Program-made: the position numbers and the translations under genes
In this document: in pieces, positions 33,463 to 45,000 of the stretch
Layout: every line of letters begins with the position of its first letter
How positions within the stretch are numbered: position 1 is the first letter of the stretch
Notes under the pieces: model-generated
What the model was told of the DNA's origin: nothing
Seen by the model: the letters and a program-made list of their open reading frames with translations, nothing else
Databases searched by the model: none
NCBI GenBank assembly: GCA_009760885.1
Contig: CM019703.1
Span: 11,610,459 to 11,674,458, forward strand
DNA: 64,000 nt
DNA from: Achatina immaculata
Taxonomy: Eukaryota; Mollusca; Gastropoda; Stylommatophora; Achatinidae
Direction of reading: 5' to 3'

Positions 33463-33508
33463 AAAAGGCACAGAGCTGATGGCAATGTGAACAACAGGAA
33501 AATTTCTG
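33463..33508 (+). CDS. ATP8A: ATP8A-type P4-ATPase, exon d
   Basis: The acceptor tattacag ends at 33,462 and the donor is gtaagt at 33,509. This 46-nt exon encodes KRHRADGNVNNRKIS plus one base and corresponds to the family block KRHKADxxVN that leads from M2 into the actuator domain. Confidence 0.95.
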
Positions 33509-35387
33509 GTAAGTCAGCGTAGTGTGTAAAAATTGGGTTGTCAGATTTGGTTTGTAGGCCAGGAGAAAAACATAGTGAGACATATTTTATATGCAAAAGA
33601 GTGTTCATAGGTTTGTGATGTGTTCAGATACTGATAGCATTTGATATAGTGCACTTGAAAAACAAGGAAACACTTCAGAAAAACTTGTGAATTAGGTTTT
33701 TCAGTGACCCTTTTATGGGAATAGGGAGGGGTTACATTTGCAAGCATAAACACTAGCTATTATGATAAGTTTTATTTACATGATAAATTCAGAACCAGGC
33801 CATGGGATATTGTTAATAAGTTAGAAGATTATTGTTATGAAGCAATAAAAAAAAAAACCATAACAAAACTTGGTAACGGTCAAAGCAAAACTTGGTGTTT
33901 GGGACAATAAGTAATGAGAACAGTGCTTACATGTACCAAGAGAGCAAATTTAGTCCTTTGTTTCTGAGCTGGTGAAGTGTTTTGTCTTTGTGAAGTGTGC
34001 ATGATGGTTTGAAGACCATCATTCAGACTGTCTTGTTGAGAAGGAGGTATGTGTCTAGTGTGTGTATTTAAATATAAATTCATTCATAGCTCTTATTCCA
34101 TAAGCTCTTCCCCCCCCCTCCCGTGTCTTTGTTGTTCAAGTGTACATGTTTCTGTTATCCTGAAGGGAGCATGGAGCTGAGACATCAATGCATTGTAATT
34201 ATTTTACTTCCCCTTTTAGTTTCACTAAAATATTTGGAGTAAACGTTTGATCTCATATCAAAGCCAGTGCTACAAAGAACGGAAGGAGCAAATAGTTCTG
34301 TCCGATATGTAATCTGACACTTTGAAATCAAACAAGAGAGCTTTATTAGGATGTGAAAGAAGCTAGCAGAATTTGAAAAAAAAAATTATAAGAAATAAAT
34401 AAAAGACATGGGCCCACAAAAAGTTGTTAATTTTGGGGGTGGGGGTGGGGGTGGTTGGAGGGGGGGAAGGGGTAGGGAAAGGAGGTGAGGGAAGGAGAGA
34501 TGGAGAGAGAGAGAATTTGTTAAGCATAGAAATTTATTTGAAGATAATGCGAATGAGAAATTGGAGAATGAACAAGTTTTTATTTTGAAATGGTAAAGAG
34601 TGCAGGGTTTGTCTCTCATTCTATCCTTCATCTCTTAGCTTTGGTTTGAATGCAGTCATTCAGCATGAGTACAGTACTACAATTATAAATGCGTAAAGAG
34701 AAATACTATATATGAACCGAGCAACTTTTACATATAACCTCTTATCCATATGTTCAACAATGTGTGTAAATAAAACACACATTACTTATGGTCAAATTTA
34801 TAAGCAAAGTGTTTTATGTGTTAGAGCTATTAATGAATATGAAAGAACCCATCATCAGCTGATGGTGATAGAGACAGACTATATGATAAGGAATTACAGT
34901 GCTGCATCACTGGAAGGATAAGGAAAAAAGGATGCAAACATCTTTGAAGAACCTTTTTTTTTTTTGGTTGTTGTTGTTGTTCATAATTTATAAAATCGTC
35001 AGAGTAAAATAAAAAAATCACTCCACAAGCCCAAAAAGAAAGATAAAAAATTCTGCAAAAATGTCATTAATTTTGTTTAGGAGAATTTTAAAAATTTTAT
35101 CCACCTGTGTGCTTTGCTGAAACCTTCAAGAGTAGCAGATATCTGGTGGAAAGTTTTATGTAATTGTTTCATTAATTCTATGACTGGCTAAATATATTAA
35201 GGATGAACAGTTTAAAAATCGGCAGTGGCTTGCAGTAGAGTTAAGGATTCAAAGATCAAACCCACTAGTCTGGGACTTGTAAAATAAAGTTATAAATAGT
35301 CAATACTTTAGTGTAACTTATGTGCTCTCTAGGGTTTTGTAAATTATGAGCATTTATAGGCGGAAGTACATGCATTTCTCGTTTCAG
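33509..35387. other. intron 4
   Basis: GT-AG intron with no recognised transposon. It contains a GGT/GGA-rich segment at about 34,435-34,515. Confidence 0.7.
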
Positions 35388-35502
35388 TGCACCGGAATGG
35401 AAGATGGCTGGAAATTACATGGCAAGATATCGTTGTGGGGGATATTGTCAAAGTGGTGGATGGGGCTTATTTCCCAGCAGACCTAATTCTTTTGTCATCT
35501 AG
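35388..35502 (+). CDS. ATP8A: ATP8A-type P4-ATPase, exon e (actuator domain start)
   Basis: The acceptor tctcgtttcag ends at 35,387 and the donor is gtcagt at 35,503. Thirty-seven full codons include [20 protein letters not shown] and LLSSS, the β-strand region of the actuator domain. The VGDIVKV and PADL blocks are general P-type ATPase features. Confidence 0.96.
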
Positions 35503-35815
35503 GTCAGTGTTGTTGTGACAAAAGTATATTCACCTGACAGACTCACCTCCACGCTAAAACAAAGTCAGCAACTGTGTTCATGGTATCACTTGTAATAGAA
35601 TCACATAGAACTGTCAGAAAAATAACCTAGTCAAAAAATATACCTATCCATATTGTTACTAAAGTAAAATTATGCACAAAAAAAAAATTACATGCTGCAT
35701 GTGTGTGTATATGTATATATATACATATCTAGGTCAGCTGGAGAGTGATGTTAGTTGAGTAAAGCTACACACCTGTCTCTCTCACACTTACATGTGCACA
35801 CATATGCATTTGATG

Positions 35816-35818
<3 letters not shown>

Positions 35819-35846
<28 letters not shown>

Positions 35847-35880
35847 AGAGAGAGAGGGAGGGAGGGAGAGAGAGAGAGAA
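35819..35880. repeat. (GA)n microsatellite
   Basis: GA repeat with GGGA interruptions. Confidence 0.9.
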
Positions 35881-35974
35881 TTAATCTAATCTATTGACTG
35901 AAATAAGTTAGAAGTTGAACCCATAGACTTTTCACTTAAAATTCCATTCATACATATGAATCATATCAATTTGG

Positions 35975-37060
35975 CGGTTACAACCTTAACAACTTAAGAT
36001 ATGCAGGCGACACAGTCCTGAGAGTACTTAACTCTTTCCGTGCCTTTGGACAGTTTAATGACACTTCCGGTTTCCCATTGCTTACCAATGGTCATTATAA
36101 TGATCATTGGTTTGTTTCAATAAAACAACCGGTGTAACATTTAGATTGTACATATTTCGTCCGCGATTCCGGTGACACTTTTCAAAATGGCGAAAGAGTG
36201 CCTAGTTACGAGTGATGCCGAGCGAGAAAAAGGACGAGAAACATGGAAATTTTTCAATTTTTGACGATGTAGATAGGGGTATGGACATAGCCTGTGGCCA
36301 CCCCGCTGCTCCTGAATGTATTCCAAGTAGATCTAAACATATTTAGACAACTGGAGAAGTAGTTAGGAGTAGTTAGGAGGTTAATTCAGACATTTATTCA
36401 GTGAGAATGCAACACAGAATCACAATATGAGATTGACAAGTAGATCTACACATCTCATATGGTAAGTAGAACATATTAAGTATACCGAAGTACATGGAAA
36501 TACTGTTTTCCATTCCATTTTACAACTATACCCCCTAACAGACCAAGACCTGCGTTTTTAGTCTGGTACCCAACGATAAGTCCGCTTTTCTTCCTCCGGC
36601 TCAGAAAGAGTTAAATGTTAACATCGAGCCAGTTTTGTTTTATGGATGTGAAGCATGGTCCATGAATAAGAGAGTACACAAGAAATGGAGGCCGTGGAAA
36701 TGTGGTTCATAAGAAGGATGTTGAAGGTACCATGGACAGCTAAGAAAACCAACGAAGAAGTCTTAAGAGAGGCTGGAGTTAAAAGGCAAATTACAGCAAA
36801 GATCAGAGGCAGACAAGCAAGATTTGTAGGACATTTTCTGAGAAGAGGAAAATTGAAACACATTGTGGCATCTGGAAAAAATTGAGGGAAGAAGAGACAG
36901 AGCAAGACAGAGAGAGAGAGAGAGAGAAGCTACTGGATGGGCTGTCAGTGTGGCTAGGAAGAAAGTCACTGGTGGATCTCATCAAGTCTAAAGACAGGGA
37001 ACTGTGGAGACAAATGATCACCTACGCCACAAGGCATGGCACTTGATTGATTGACATGTG
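35975..37060 (+). pseudogene. LINE-C copy 2, interrupted by a TTAA element
   Basis: The left part (to 36,031) encodes NNLRYA-D-TVL, the reverse-transcriptase catalytic block with YADD changed to YAGD. The right part (36,615-37,060) encodes NIEPVLFYGCEAWSMNK and WFIRRMLKVPWTAK and ends with a TTGA tail. The element at 36,028-36,614 lies between them. Sequence normally separating the two blocks is also missing, so an internal deletion accompanies the insertion. Confidence 0.75.
36028..36614. mobile_element. piggyBac-like TTAA MITE
   Basis: 587 bp bounded by TTAA at 36,028-36,031 and 36,611-36,614, with inverted ends ttaactctttccgtgcc and, inverted, ttaactctttctgagcc. TTAA duplication plus a CTTT-rich short terminal repeat is typical of the piggyBac superfamily. 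No transposase is encoded. Confidence 0.75.
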
Positions 37061-37154
37061 AAATGTTAAAAAAAAAAAAAAAATCAGTTTTGAAATTTAC
37101 CTTGGGTCTAATTGTTCAGTCCTAGAGAACAGTCTGGTTGAACATGTGGATGTT

Positions 37155-37470
37155 TAGGCCTGTTTAATTTATGGCATTATGAAAGGTATATTTTTCCATT
37201 TGTCTAAACCCCTATATAAGTGGGCCATTAGAGAGTTGAGAGATACATGCTTCTTGTTTAACTTGTTTAATTTATGGCATTATGAAAGGTATATTTTTCC
37301 ATTTGTCTAAACCCCCCCCCCCCCCCATATAAGTGGGTCATTAGAGAGTTGAGAGATACATGCTTCCTGTTTAACTTGTTTAATTTATGGCATTATGAAA
37401 GGTATATTTTTCCATTTGTCTAAACCCCCCCATTTAAGTGGGTCATTAGAGAGTTGAGAGATACATGCTT
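37155..37470. repeat. tandem repeat of about 105-113 bp, three copies
   Basis: Each copy starts near gtttaatttatggcattatg and ends gagagatacatgcttc. Copies differ mainly in C-run length (4, 15 and 6 C), which is direct evidence of C-tract slippage. Confidence 0.92.
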
Positions 37471-37500
37471 CTGAAAGTTCTCATATGTTACTGTCCTCAG

Positions 37501-37570
37501 TGAACCTCAAGCCATGTGTTACATAGAAACTTCCAATCTTGATGGGGAGACAAATCTCAAATTACGGCAG
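37501..37570 (+). CDS. ATP8A: ATP8A-type P4-ATPase, exon f (DGET motif)
   Basis: The acceptor ctgtcctcag ends at 37,500 and the donor is gtaaaa at 37,571. It encodes [20 protein letters not shown] plus LRQ. DGET is the P4-ATPase form of the actuator TGES loop that dephosphorylates the aspartyl-phosphate intermediate. All key residues are intact. Confidence 0.97.
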
Positions 37571-37767
37571 GTAAAAGCAGCAATACTCCCACATCAACAT
37601 ATTCGTGAATTACGGATAGTAGTTTGTTACAGATTGTAGTGTATTACAGATAGTAACAAAGAGAATGAGTTCTAGTTTGCAGTCTAGTTTTGGATTGTAA
37701 GAAAAAGTGAGGATAAAAGATGTAGACATATAGTATATCCTGTTAGAAAAAAAATTCTGTTATATAA

Positions 37768-38336
37768 TTACAAATTAATTATCATCATCAGGTGCTGTGC
37801 TGTTTTGTGTTGGCTATTATGCTTCTCCAGAGTACCCGATCCTTCATGAAGGCCATTAGCTCAGTTGGTGATCTCCTCTCACACTATCTCGTTAGACTGT
37901 CCAGTATCATTTCTATTGGTCTTCCCCTGGCTCTTCTGCCTTCCATTTTTACTTTTGTTACAATATTTTAAATTTCTTTTCAGTGCATGTCCTATGAAAG
38001 TTCATTGTCTCTCTCTTTTATTTTTTTGACAAGATTTTTTTTCTCTCTCCTGCTCTTCTGATACATTTTCCATTAAGTAATTTTGCTGTCCAGGGAAGTC
38101 GCAACATTCTTCTAATAAACCACATCTTTTTACTGCTTCCAGTGATTTTTATGCAGACTGCCTGTTGTCCATGATTCACTTCCATATAATAAGATAGGTT
38201 CAATATCTCTTAAACACAGTCTTTGCTTGGCCTATTTTGTTCCTAATTTCTGTTCTGCATTTCCCATCTGAAGTTATTACTGCTCCAAGGTATTTGAATT
38301 TCTGCGCCTGATTTAGAATACAAATTACAAATTAAT
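37768..38336 (-). pseudogene. LINE-C copy 3 with 12-bp target duplication
   Basis: 5'-truncated minus-strand LINE-C insertion (37,780-38,324, 545 bp). The duplication ttacaaattaat occurs at 37,768-37,779 and 38,325-38,336. The tail is (ATG/CAT)n at the low-coordinate end. The MWFIRRMLRLPWTAK block is at about 38,085-38,130. Both ends are precisely defined. Confidence 0.9.
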
Positions 38337-38499
38337 AGTACTCATTTAATTTAGTTTATACATTTTGTTTGAAATCATATTTTAAGAAGTGTAAGAAGGG
38401 AAACAAAATTAGTGAGAAATGATTTTTAAAAAATAGAAGCATATAAGCAGAAAGCCAAAGAGCACAAGGTGGTGAATATAGTGAGTGAGAATTATCCCA

Positions 38500-38913
38500 C
38501 TGAAGCTGAATCATAGGCTGAATTAATCACTTCTCATCTGAATCATAGGCTGAATTAATCACATCTCAACTGAATCATAGGCTGAATTAATCACATCTCA
38601 ACTGAATCATAGGCTGAATTAATCACATCTCAACTGAATCATAGGCTGAATTAATCACATCTCAGCTGAATCATAGGCTGAATTAATCACATCTCAACTG
38701 AATCATAGGCTGGATTAATCACATCTCAACTGAATCATAGGCTGAGTTAATCACATCTCATCTGAATCATAGGCTGAATTAATCACATCTCAACTGAATC
38801 ATAGGCTGAATTAATCACATCTCAACTGAATCATAGGCTGAATTAATCACATCTCAACTGAATCATAGGCTGAATTAATCACATCTCAACTGAATCATAG
38901 GCTGAATTAAAGT
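38500..38913. repeat. 32-bp minisatellite
   Basis: About 13 copies of gctgaattaatcacatctca plus actgaatcatag, most of them identical. Confidence 0.95.
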
Positions 38914-39059
38914 TTCAACTGTGCCTGAGAGTAAGCATAGATAAAATTTGTTTTCTTTTTTTCCCCTGGTTTCAGCTTGAGCAGAGGAGGGTAGTATGGC
39001 CAGATTTGATGTTGACCACATCATGTACTAGAGTGTGACATGTCAAGTTAAATATGGCT

Positions 39060-39550
39060 ACCATCATCATTTCTTCTTCCTCCTCCTCAGCTTTCCAAGT
39101 CATTAAGGCACACTGCTGCAGATAACGTTCACCTCCATTCCTCCATATTCCTACACTTCTCTCTCCGGTTGGTAACGCTAATTTCATGTGTATCCTCTTC
39201 TGTGTTGTCTCTCCATCTCTGTCTTGGTCTGCCTCTCGATCTTGTTTCCTTCATATCTTGTACATAATCATTTTCATTTGCCTGCTCTCTTCCATTCTTT
39301 CTACGTAACCCAAGTAATTCAAAGTGTTACAATTTATGTGGTTATTAATCCGTTCAGTTTCAAGATGTTTATATTCTGCTGTGATGTAAATAAGCTGTTC
39401 TTTGTAGCTCTCCATTCCCCACTGTTGGTATCCTTTGTAGGCCCAGAGATTCTTCTTAGGACCTTGTTTTTGAAGACATACAGTTGTTCATCTTTCTTTG
39501 TTGTACTCCATGTTTCTGATCCATACGTGATGACTGACCATCACCATATT
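39060..39550 (-). pseudogene. LINE-D copy 1, 5'-truncated
   Basis: Minus-strand C-terminal polyprotein: LRRISGPTKDTNSGEW, then LPTGERSVGIWRNGGERYLQ and a terminal Glu run encoded by a GAA/GGA tail at 39,072-39,090. Copies at 47,541 and 56,680. Confidence 0.75.
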
Positions 39551-39579
39551 CCCTGTGTAAATTAAATGATGTGTCATAG

Positions 39580-40095
39580 GGTCAGTGACCCATAGACTGG
39601 TTGCTGGTATAAAGAATAATGAAATATAGCTGGCCGAGACCCTGTCTCACCTCTCCATTGGTGCCCCTAGTTGCAGGCTCGGCCAAACTGATGGGGCATG
39701 ACACTATGATCCCTTTGGCAGGTGGTAAAAAGGAAAAGGTAATCCTCTCATGCCTTAGAGGCACATAGGGATATGGTGTTAGTGCCCATATTTTCCTTGA
39801 CTGTCAGCACACTAGAGAGTGATATGGTCAGTATCACGCCTGGCCGCATTTCCTTTCCCACTTCCAGAAGAAGTCGGGTACTCATTTCTACAGCTGGGTG
39901 AATGGGTACCTCCAGCTGGATTTGGCAGGTGGAGTCTGCTAAAAAAGCATTTCACTCTTCCAGGTCTTTGGCTTCACTTCAGGTCAGCAAATACAGCCAC
40001 TGTAATCTATTGCCCATCCAACACACTGCCTATACTTCAACATCTTCATGGCATTGGTTGCAAAGGACATTGAGCATGCATTTCCAAGGAGATCA
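39580..40095 (+). repeat. dispersed repeat D, copy 2, interrupted by SINE-B
   Basis: Repeat D blocks (gtgacccatag; ccgagaccctg; ggtggagtctgctaaa) are split by 39,726-39,920. Confidence 0.75.
39726..39920 (-). repeat. SINE-B insertion with 12-bp target duplication
   Basis: 195-bp 5'-truncated SINE-B on minus, flanked by tttggcaggtgg at 39,714-39,725 and 39,921-39,932. It lacks the tRNA head. Confidence 0.85.
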
Positions 40096-40278
40096 ACAAC
40101 TGCAAAGGAAAAAAAAACTATTAGAAAGTTTAGAAAGTCATATTATGTTTATTCATAGACTTTAACTAGCATGAATACAGTTACAGTCAGTCCAGAATAT
40201 TCTTCACAGTATTGTGTTTCTATGTAGACTTTGGCCAGCATTAATACAGTTATAACCAGTCCAGCTTATTCTTCACAG

Positions 40279-40406
40279 GGTGTTAGCATGACTTCCTCAA
40301 TTGTAACAGGGGAGATCTTAACGGACCTAAGAGGAATTGTTGAATGTGAGCACCCGAACAGATTCTTGTATGACTTTGTAGGCAACATTCGGATTGGCAG
40401 CAAAAG
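40279..40406 (+). CDS. ATP8A: ATP8A-type P4-ATPase, exon g
   Basis: The acceptor attcttcacag ends at 40,278 and the donor is gtgagt at 40,407. It encodes GVSMTSSIVTGEILTDLRGI and VECEHPNRFLYDFVGNIRIG. The conserved block is ECExPNRxLYDFxGN in the actuator domain. The preceding segment diverges from vertebrate ATP8A1 and ATP8A2, as is usual for this loop. Confidence 0.96.
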
Positions 40407-40484
40407 GTGAGTTCTGATATGGCATATGTTATAAATATACACAGTCACTGCTGCAGTGCTGTGGAAAGTAGTCTAAAAGTTAAC

Positions 40485-41285
40485 TCCAGTCAGTCAGTCA
40501 GTCATTTGCATGTCTCTTGCTGTACTTTGCTTCCATAACAGCTGTCCTATAGGCCTCTCGGTTGTAAGCAAGATGCCCTGCTGCTGCTGCATCCATTTGC
40601 AGATTATCAACGATATCTTGCAGCCATCTTCACCTTGGTCTTCCTCTCTTTCTTTTTCACATTATGTACCCTTCCAAGACGGTCTTCTCTAGATTATCAT
40701 GACATTTAATGTGTCCAAAATATTTAAGTTTTCTCTGCTTAATCCTTTTTTACTAGCCAGCCTTCTTCAATATTCTTGTAGTATGGATATATTTGTCCTT
40801 TTTTGTGTCCATGATATTTGAAGAACTCTTCTGTAGCATTTACATTTAAAGAGATGTGCTTCTCAGCTGTTTTGTTAAGTGTCCTGGTCTCACAGGCATA
40901 TGTTGCGATGGGAGAGATGCATGCCCTTAAAAATCTTATTTTTGTAGTTCTGTCTGTTCCTCTCCACAGCTTCCTTAGTTGTTTAACTTTTTGAAGAGCG
41001 ATAGATGCCTCTGTTTAATTTCTCTCATTATATCTCTACTATTAGTTAGTAGTGATCCATGATATTCAAAACTCTCCACTTCTTCCAATTTTTCCTCATT
41101 GATACATATTTCATCTGCCACGTTTGTTTTGTCAGTTGTCCTCAGTTTAGTTTTATTCACATTAAGATAGAGATTTTGCTCTTCAGTATTCTTATGGACT
41201 GACATAATTAGTTTTTCCATTCCTTTTTTTGTGTTGTGGACAGTAATACTGTGTCATCAGCATATCTGATCTCTGCAGCAATAGG
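40485..41285 (-). pseudogene. LINE-B copy 3, longest in the window
   Basis: Minus strand. It reaches the catalytic IRYADDTVLLS block (about 41,246-41,280), then LYLNVNKTKLRTTDKTN, and the C-terminal RGRP-type region with frame breaks. The tail (TCAG)n, at 40,486-40,503, lies at the 3' end. Confidence 0.85.
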
Positions 41286-41329
41286 GAAAAGTATTAGTAC
41301 AGCAACAATCAAGAAGGTTATAAAGATAT

Positions 41330-41395
41330 ATATCTTATATCCTTCCCGTGCCGTTAAATGTCACATAGGGCTCGCAAAGTAGTTCGCCAATTTTT
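41330..41395 (-). pseudogene. LINE-E 3' end fragment
   Basis: Minus-strand FNGTGRI and a TAAGATA-type tail match the 3' end of LINE-E at 32,600-32,640. It is followed by a TA/CA microsatellite. Confidence 0.55.
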
Positions 41396-41416
41396 ATATA
41401 TATATATACACACACA

Positions 41417-41999
41417 CGCACAGGTTCCAGCATAAAGCATAGGTGGATTTTAAAAATGGAAACACGGGCTGTGTGGGCAGTTGCTCCATCTTGTTGAAAC
41501 CATATTAGTCTCTTATTTCTATTGGCCAAGTCTGGAATGAAGTATTCAGTTAGCATCTGCACAAAAGATCACTATTAACAGTAAGAAGATACCAGATGCC
41601 AAAGCGTTCCTAACAGCTGATCACCAAGGGCTACTCAGCAATGCGTTGCAGACTTCTTGAGTTCATTAGATGTCTGTTGAGTTCTTGGACGACCAGTAGA
41701 CATGTTATTAAGGCAATTAGTAGTTTCCTTAAATTTTTTGACCCACCTCAAAATTATTTTGTCCTCCGATCGTGAACATTATCACAGGGATGCAACTCAA
41801 AATGGTGACAAAACTTTCGTTGTACAGTAATAGACGATTCTCCACTTTTAAAATTTGTTTCAACAGTGAGTGTGCGATGTTGTGTTTGCCAAGAAGGCAT
41901 TGTTAAAAAATCTCAGACGTCATGTTTTTTTCCACATGTGTTCAGTTTCTACGCTCTACGTCAGTTAAATCCAGCAATGCTTTATGCCGGACCCAGTAT
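41417..41999 (-). pseudogene. mariner-like DD(E/D) transposon, internally deleted
   Basis: The ends are ggttccagcataaagca at 41,421 and the similar inverted block gggtccggcataaagca near 41,998. On minus, the N-terminal half of a transposase is visible: MPSWQTQHR, SGESSITVQRKF and MSTGRPRTQQT-like sequence with frame breaks. Then comes IWFQQDGATAHTAR, the second catalytic Asp block, which runs almost directly into the terminal repeat. The segment between the first catalytic region and QQDGATAHT is partly missing, as is everything after that block. Confidence 0.75.
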
Positions 42000-42009
42000 A
42001 TATATATCT

Positions 42010-45000
42010 CTCTCTCTGAGCCTTAAGTGCCCAGGGCACATGGGGCTTCTGCAAGGGTTTTCCACAAATGCCAGTCCTTTGCCTTTTTTTCTGCTCTTGC
42101 CCAGGTGAGCCCTCTATTGCTCATAATCCTTTCTGTTGTTCTTCTCCATGTCTCTTTTGGTCTACCCTTACTTCTATTCCCCTGTGGTGTCCATCTTAGT
42201 GCTATTTTTGGTAGTGAGTTGTCAGTCATTCGGAGCACATGTCCCAACCATCGCCAGCATCTTTCCTCAATAATTGCTGTCAGTGGCTTCATCTGCATTT
42301 CTCCAAACAAGATGTTATTTCTTATGGTGTTTGGCCAAAATATTTTTCTAATTCTTTGTAAACATTTAGTCTGGAAAGAATTTAACTTGTTTTCTATGGT
42401 TTTGGTGATTTTCCAGCATTCACTTCCATAGAGTAGTACACTTAGAACATTACTCTTAAATATCCTGATTTTCATATTTATGCTTAGTTTTTTTGATTTC
42501 CATATAGTCTGTAGCATTGCAAAAGCCTGGTTTGCTCTAGTAAGTCTGCTGTTGATGTCCTCTGCGCTGTCTCCATTTTCTACTATTCTGCTGCCAAGGT
42601 ATACAAATTCATTGACCTCTTCCACTAACTTGTTATCTACTCTGAGTACATTTCTGTTGTTCACATTTTGTTTCATTAACTTTGTCTTTCCTACGTTGAT
42701 CTTTAGTCCTATGTTCTTTGCATTCAGAGTTAGCTTGTTTATTTTATCTTGCATATCTTTGTGACTGCTTGATAATAGACAAATGTCGTCCGCAAAGTCA
42801 AGGTCCTCCAGCACTGTATCAAGAGTCCATTGTAATCCTCTGCATTTGTCTGATGTTGCCTCCTTCATTAACCAGTCTACTGCCAAGATAAATAATGTTG
42901 GTGATAGTACACATCCCTGTTTCACTCTTGTTTGTACCCTAAAGCTGCTGGAGGTATGTTCTCCACAGATCACTTTGCACTGAAAACCCTTGTATAGGGC
43001 TTTGACTACATTCACTATCTTGTGGTGGAGGCCATGCCATCTTAGGATTTTCCACAGTGCATCTCTGTTGACACTGTTAAAGGCTTTCTCAAAATCTATA
43101 AACAATGCATATATTGTGCTATGCCACTCATTTGCCTGTTCTAATATTTGTCTAAGTACAAATATGTGGTCTATGCATGATCTTCCTTTCCTAAATTCTG
43201 CCTGCTCTTTCCAAAGTTTTCCCTCAAGTGCTGGTACAGTTCTGTTGATGATTATTCTGCAAAGATTATTCTGCAAAATACTTTACTGGTGAGTGGCAGT
43301 AGGGTAATGCCTCTCCAGTTCCCGCAATCTCTGAGGTCACCCTTCTTTGGTAGATTTACTATAAGGCCAGTTTTCCACTCCTCTGGAGTTTTTTCTAGAT
43401 CCCAAATTTGTTGTAGTATCCGGCAGAGTTGTTTTGGTGTTTCTGTTTCTTCTGCTTTCAACATCTCAGCAGTCACTTCATCTTCACCTGGTGCCCTGTC
43501 TAATTTTAGTTTCTTTATCGCTTCCTTTACTTCACTTATTGTTATTGGTCCTGTATTGATGTTTAGTTCTGTTTTTGCTTCAGGTATGTCTGTTGTTTGT
43601 GCTGCTTGTGTTCTGTTTAGTAGAGTGTTAAAGTGTTCCCTCCATCTTTCATTTTTTTCTCTTTCTCCACTGACCAGTTGTCCATTTTGTGTCCTTACTG
43701 CACTTTCACATCTTGTGTTGAAGTTACCTGTCATCTGCTTTGTGATTTTATATATGGTTTTTATGTCATTTGTATATGCTGCTTTCTCTGCTGCTTCTGC
43801 TACATTGTCATAGTATTGACATTTATCTTGACAGCATGATTCCTTCACTTCTTTGTCTTTTTGTGCATAATTACTTAAAACTTGTTCTTTTAGCCTTTGT
43901 AATTTGGTATTCAGTAATTTCTTTTTTATTTTTTTTCTTTGCTCTATCTTTTCCCGTGTGGTCTTGCTTATCAATTCCTCTTTTCTCCATTTCCGATATC
44001 CCAGCATCTCTTTTGCTGTTTCCTGTAGTGTTTTATTGAACTCTAGTATGGACATTTCTGCTTCGTCTTGTAGGACACTGAAGCGGTTCTTAAGTACTAT
44101 TGAGAATTCATTCCTTGTTTGCTGGTCTTTCAGTTTTCTTGTATCAGAACGTATCTTTCTGTGTTCTCCAATTTTGAGTTTCCTTAATTTTAGTTTTGTT
44201 TTTGCTACCAGAAGGTTGTGATCACTTCCTACATCTGCTCCTTTCCTTGCTCGCACATCTTGTAGTGACCGTTTCCACTTGTTGTTTATTAGTATGTGAT
44301 CGATTTGGTTTTCTATGGTTTTATCTGGTGACCTCCAAGTCACTTTATGGATGTTTTTATGTTGGAAAATTGTCCCTCTAATGGTCATCATGTTTTCTTC
44401 ACAGAAACTGCAGTCTTTCTCCATTTTCATTTATTTCTCAGATTCCTTCTCTTCACATGATTCTTCTTCTATCTTCATTTCCTTCACCTACTTTTGCATT
44501 GAAGTTGCTCAAGATGAGTAGCATATCATGCTTGGGTATTGTTTCTACTGTGGCTTGGAAGCTGTTGTAAAAATCTTCTTTTAATTCCTCTTCAGCTGCT
44601 TCTGTTGGTGTATAACAAACTATAATAGACAGCTTCGTGAACCTTGAGTTGAAGCGTGCATATAATAATCTCTCATTTATAGGGGTCAATTTCAGCAGTG
44701 CTCTTGATGCTTCTTTTGTTATAATCAATGCTACTCATCCTTCATGATGATCTTCTTTACCTGACCATATTATTGTATCTTCTGTGTGCTGTGTTGTTAA
44801 TTTCCTTCTGCCATGTCCTGTCCATCTTGCTTCTTGTATTCTTAGTATGTCTAGTTTGTATCTGTGCATTTCCTTGATGGTTTGTGCTAGTTTTCCAGTC
44901 TGGTTTTGTGTTCTTACATTCCAGCTGCCTATTTGCATCTTATGTTTAGTTTCCAGGAGGTCTGCAGTCGGGCTGGGGACTTCCAGTGGCTGGCTTTCAT

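Noticed and set aside
38500..38913. CRISPR-like regular repeat array
   Set aside because: Units are directly contiguous without unique spacers, and the window is eukaryotic. The same applies to the 46-, 49- and 53-bp arrays.
42027..44521. Many plus-strand open frames (up to 174 codons)
   Set aside because: They are the antisense of the minus-strand LINE-A reverse transcriptase and endonuclease.
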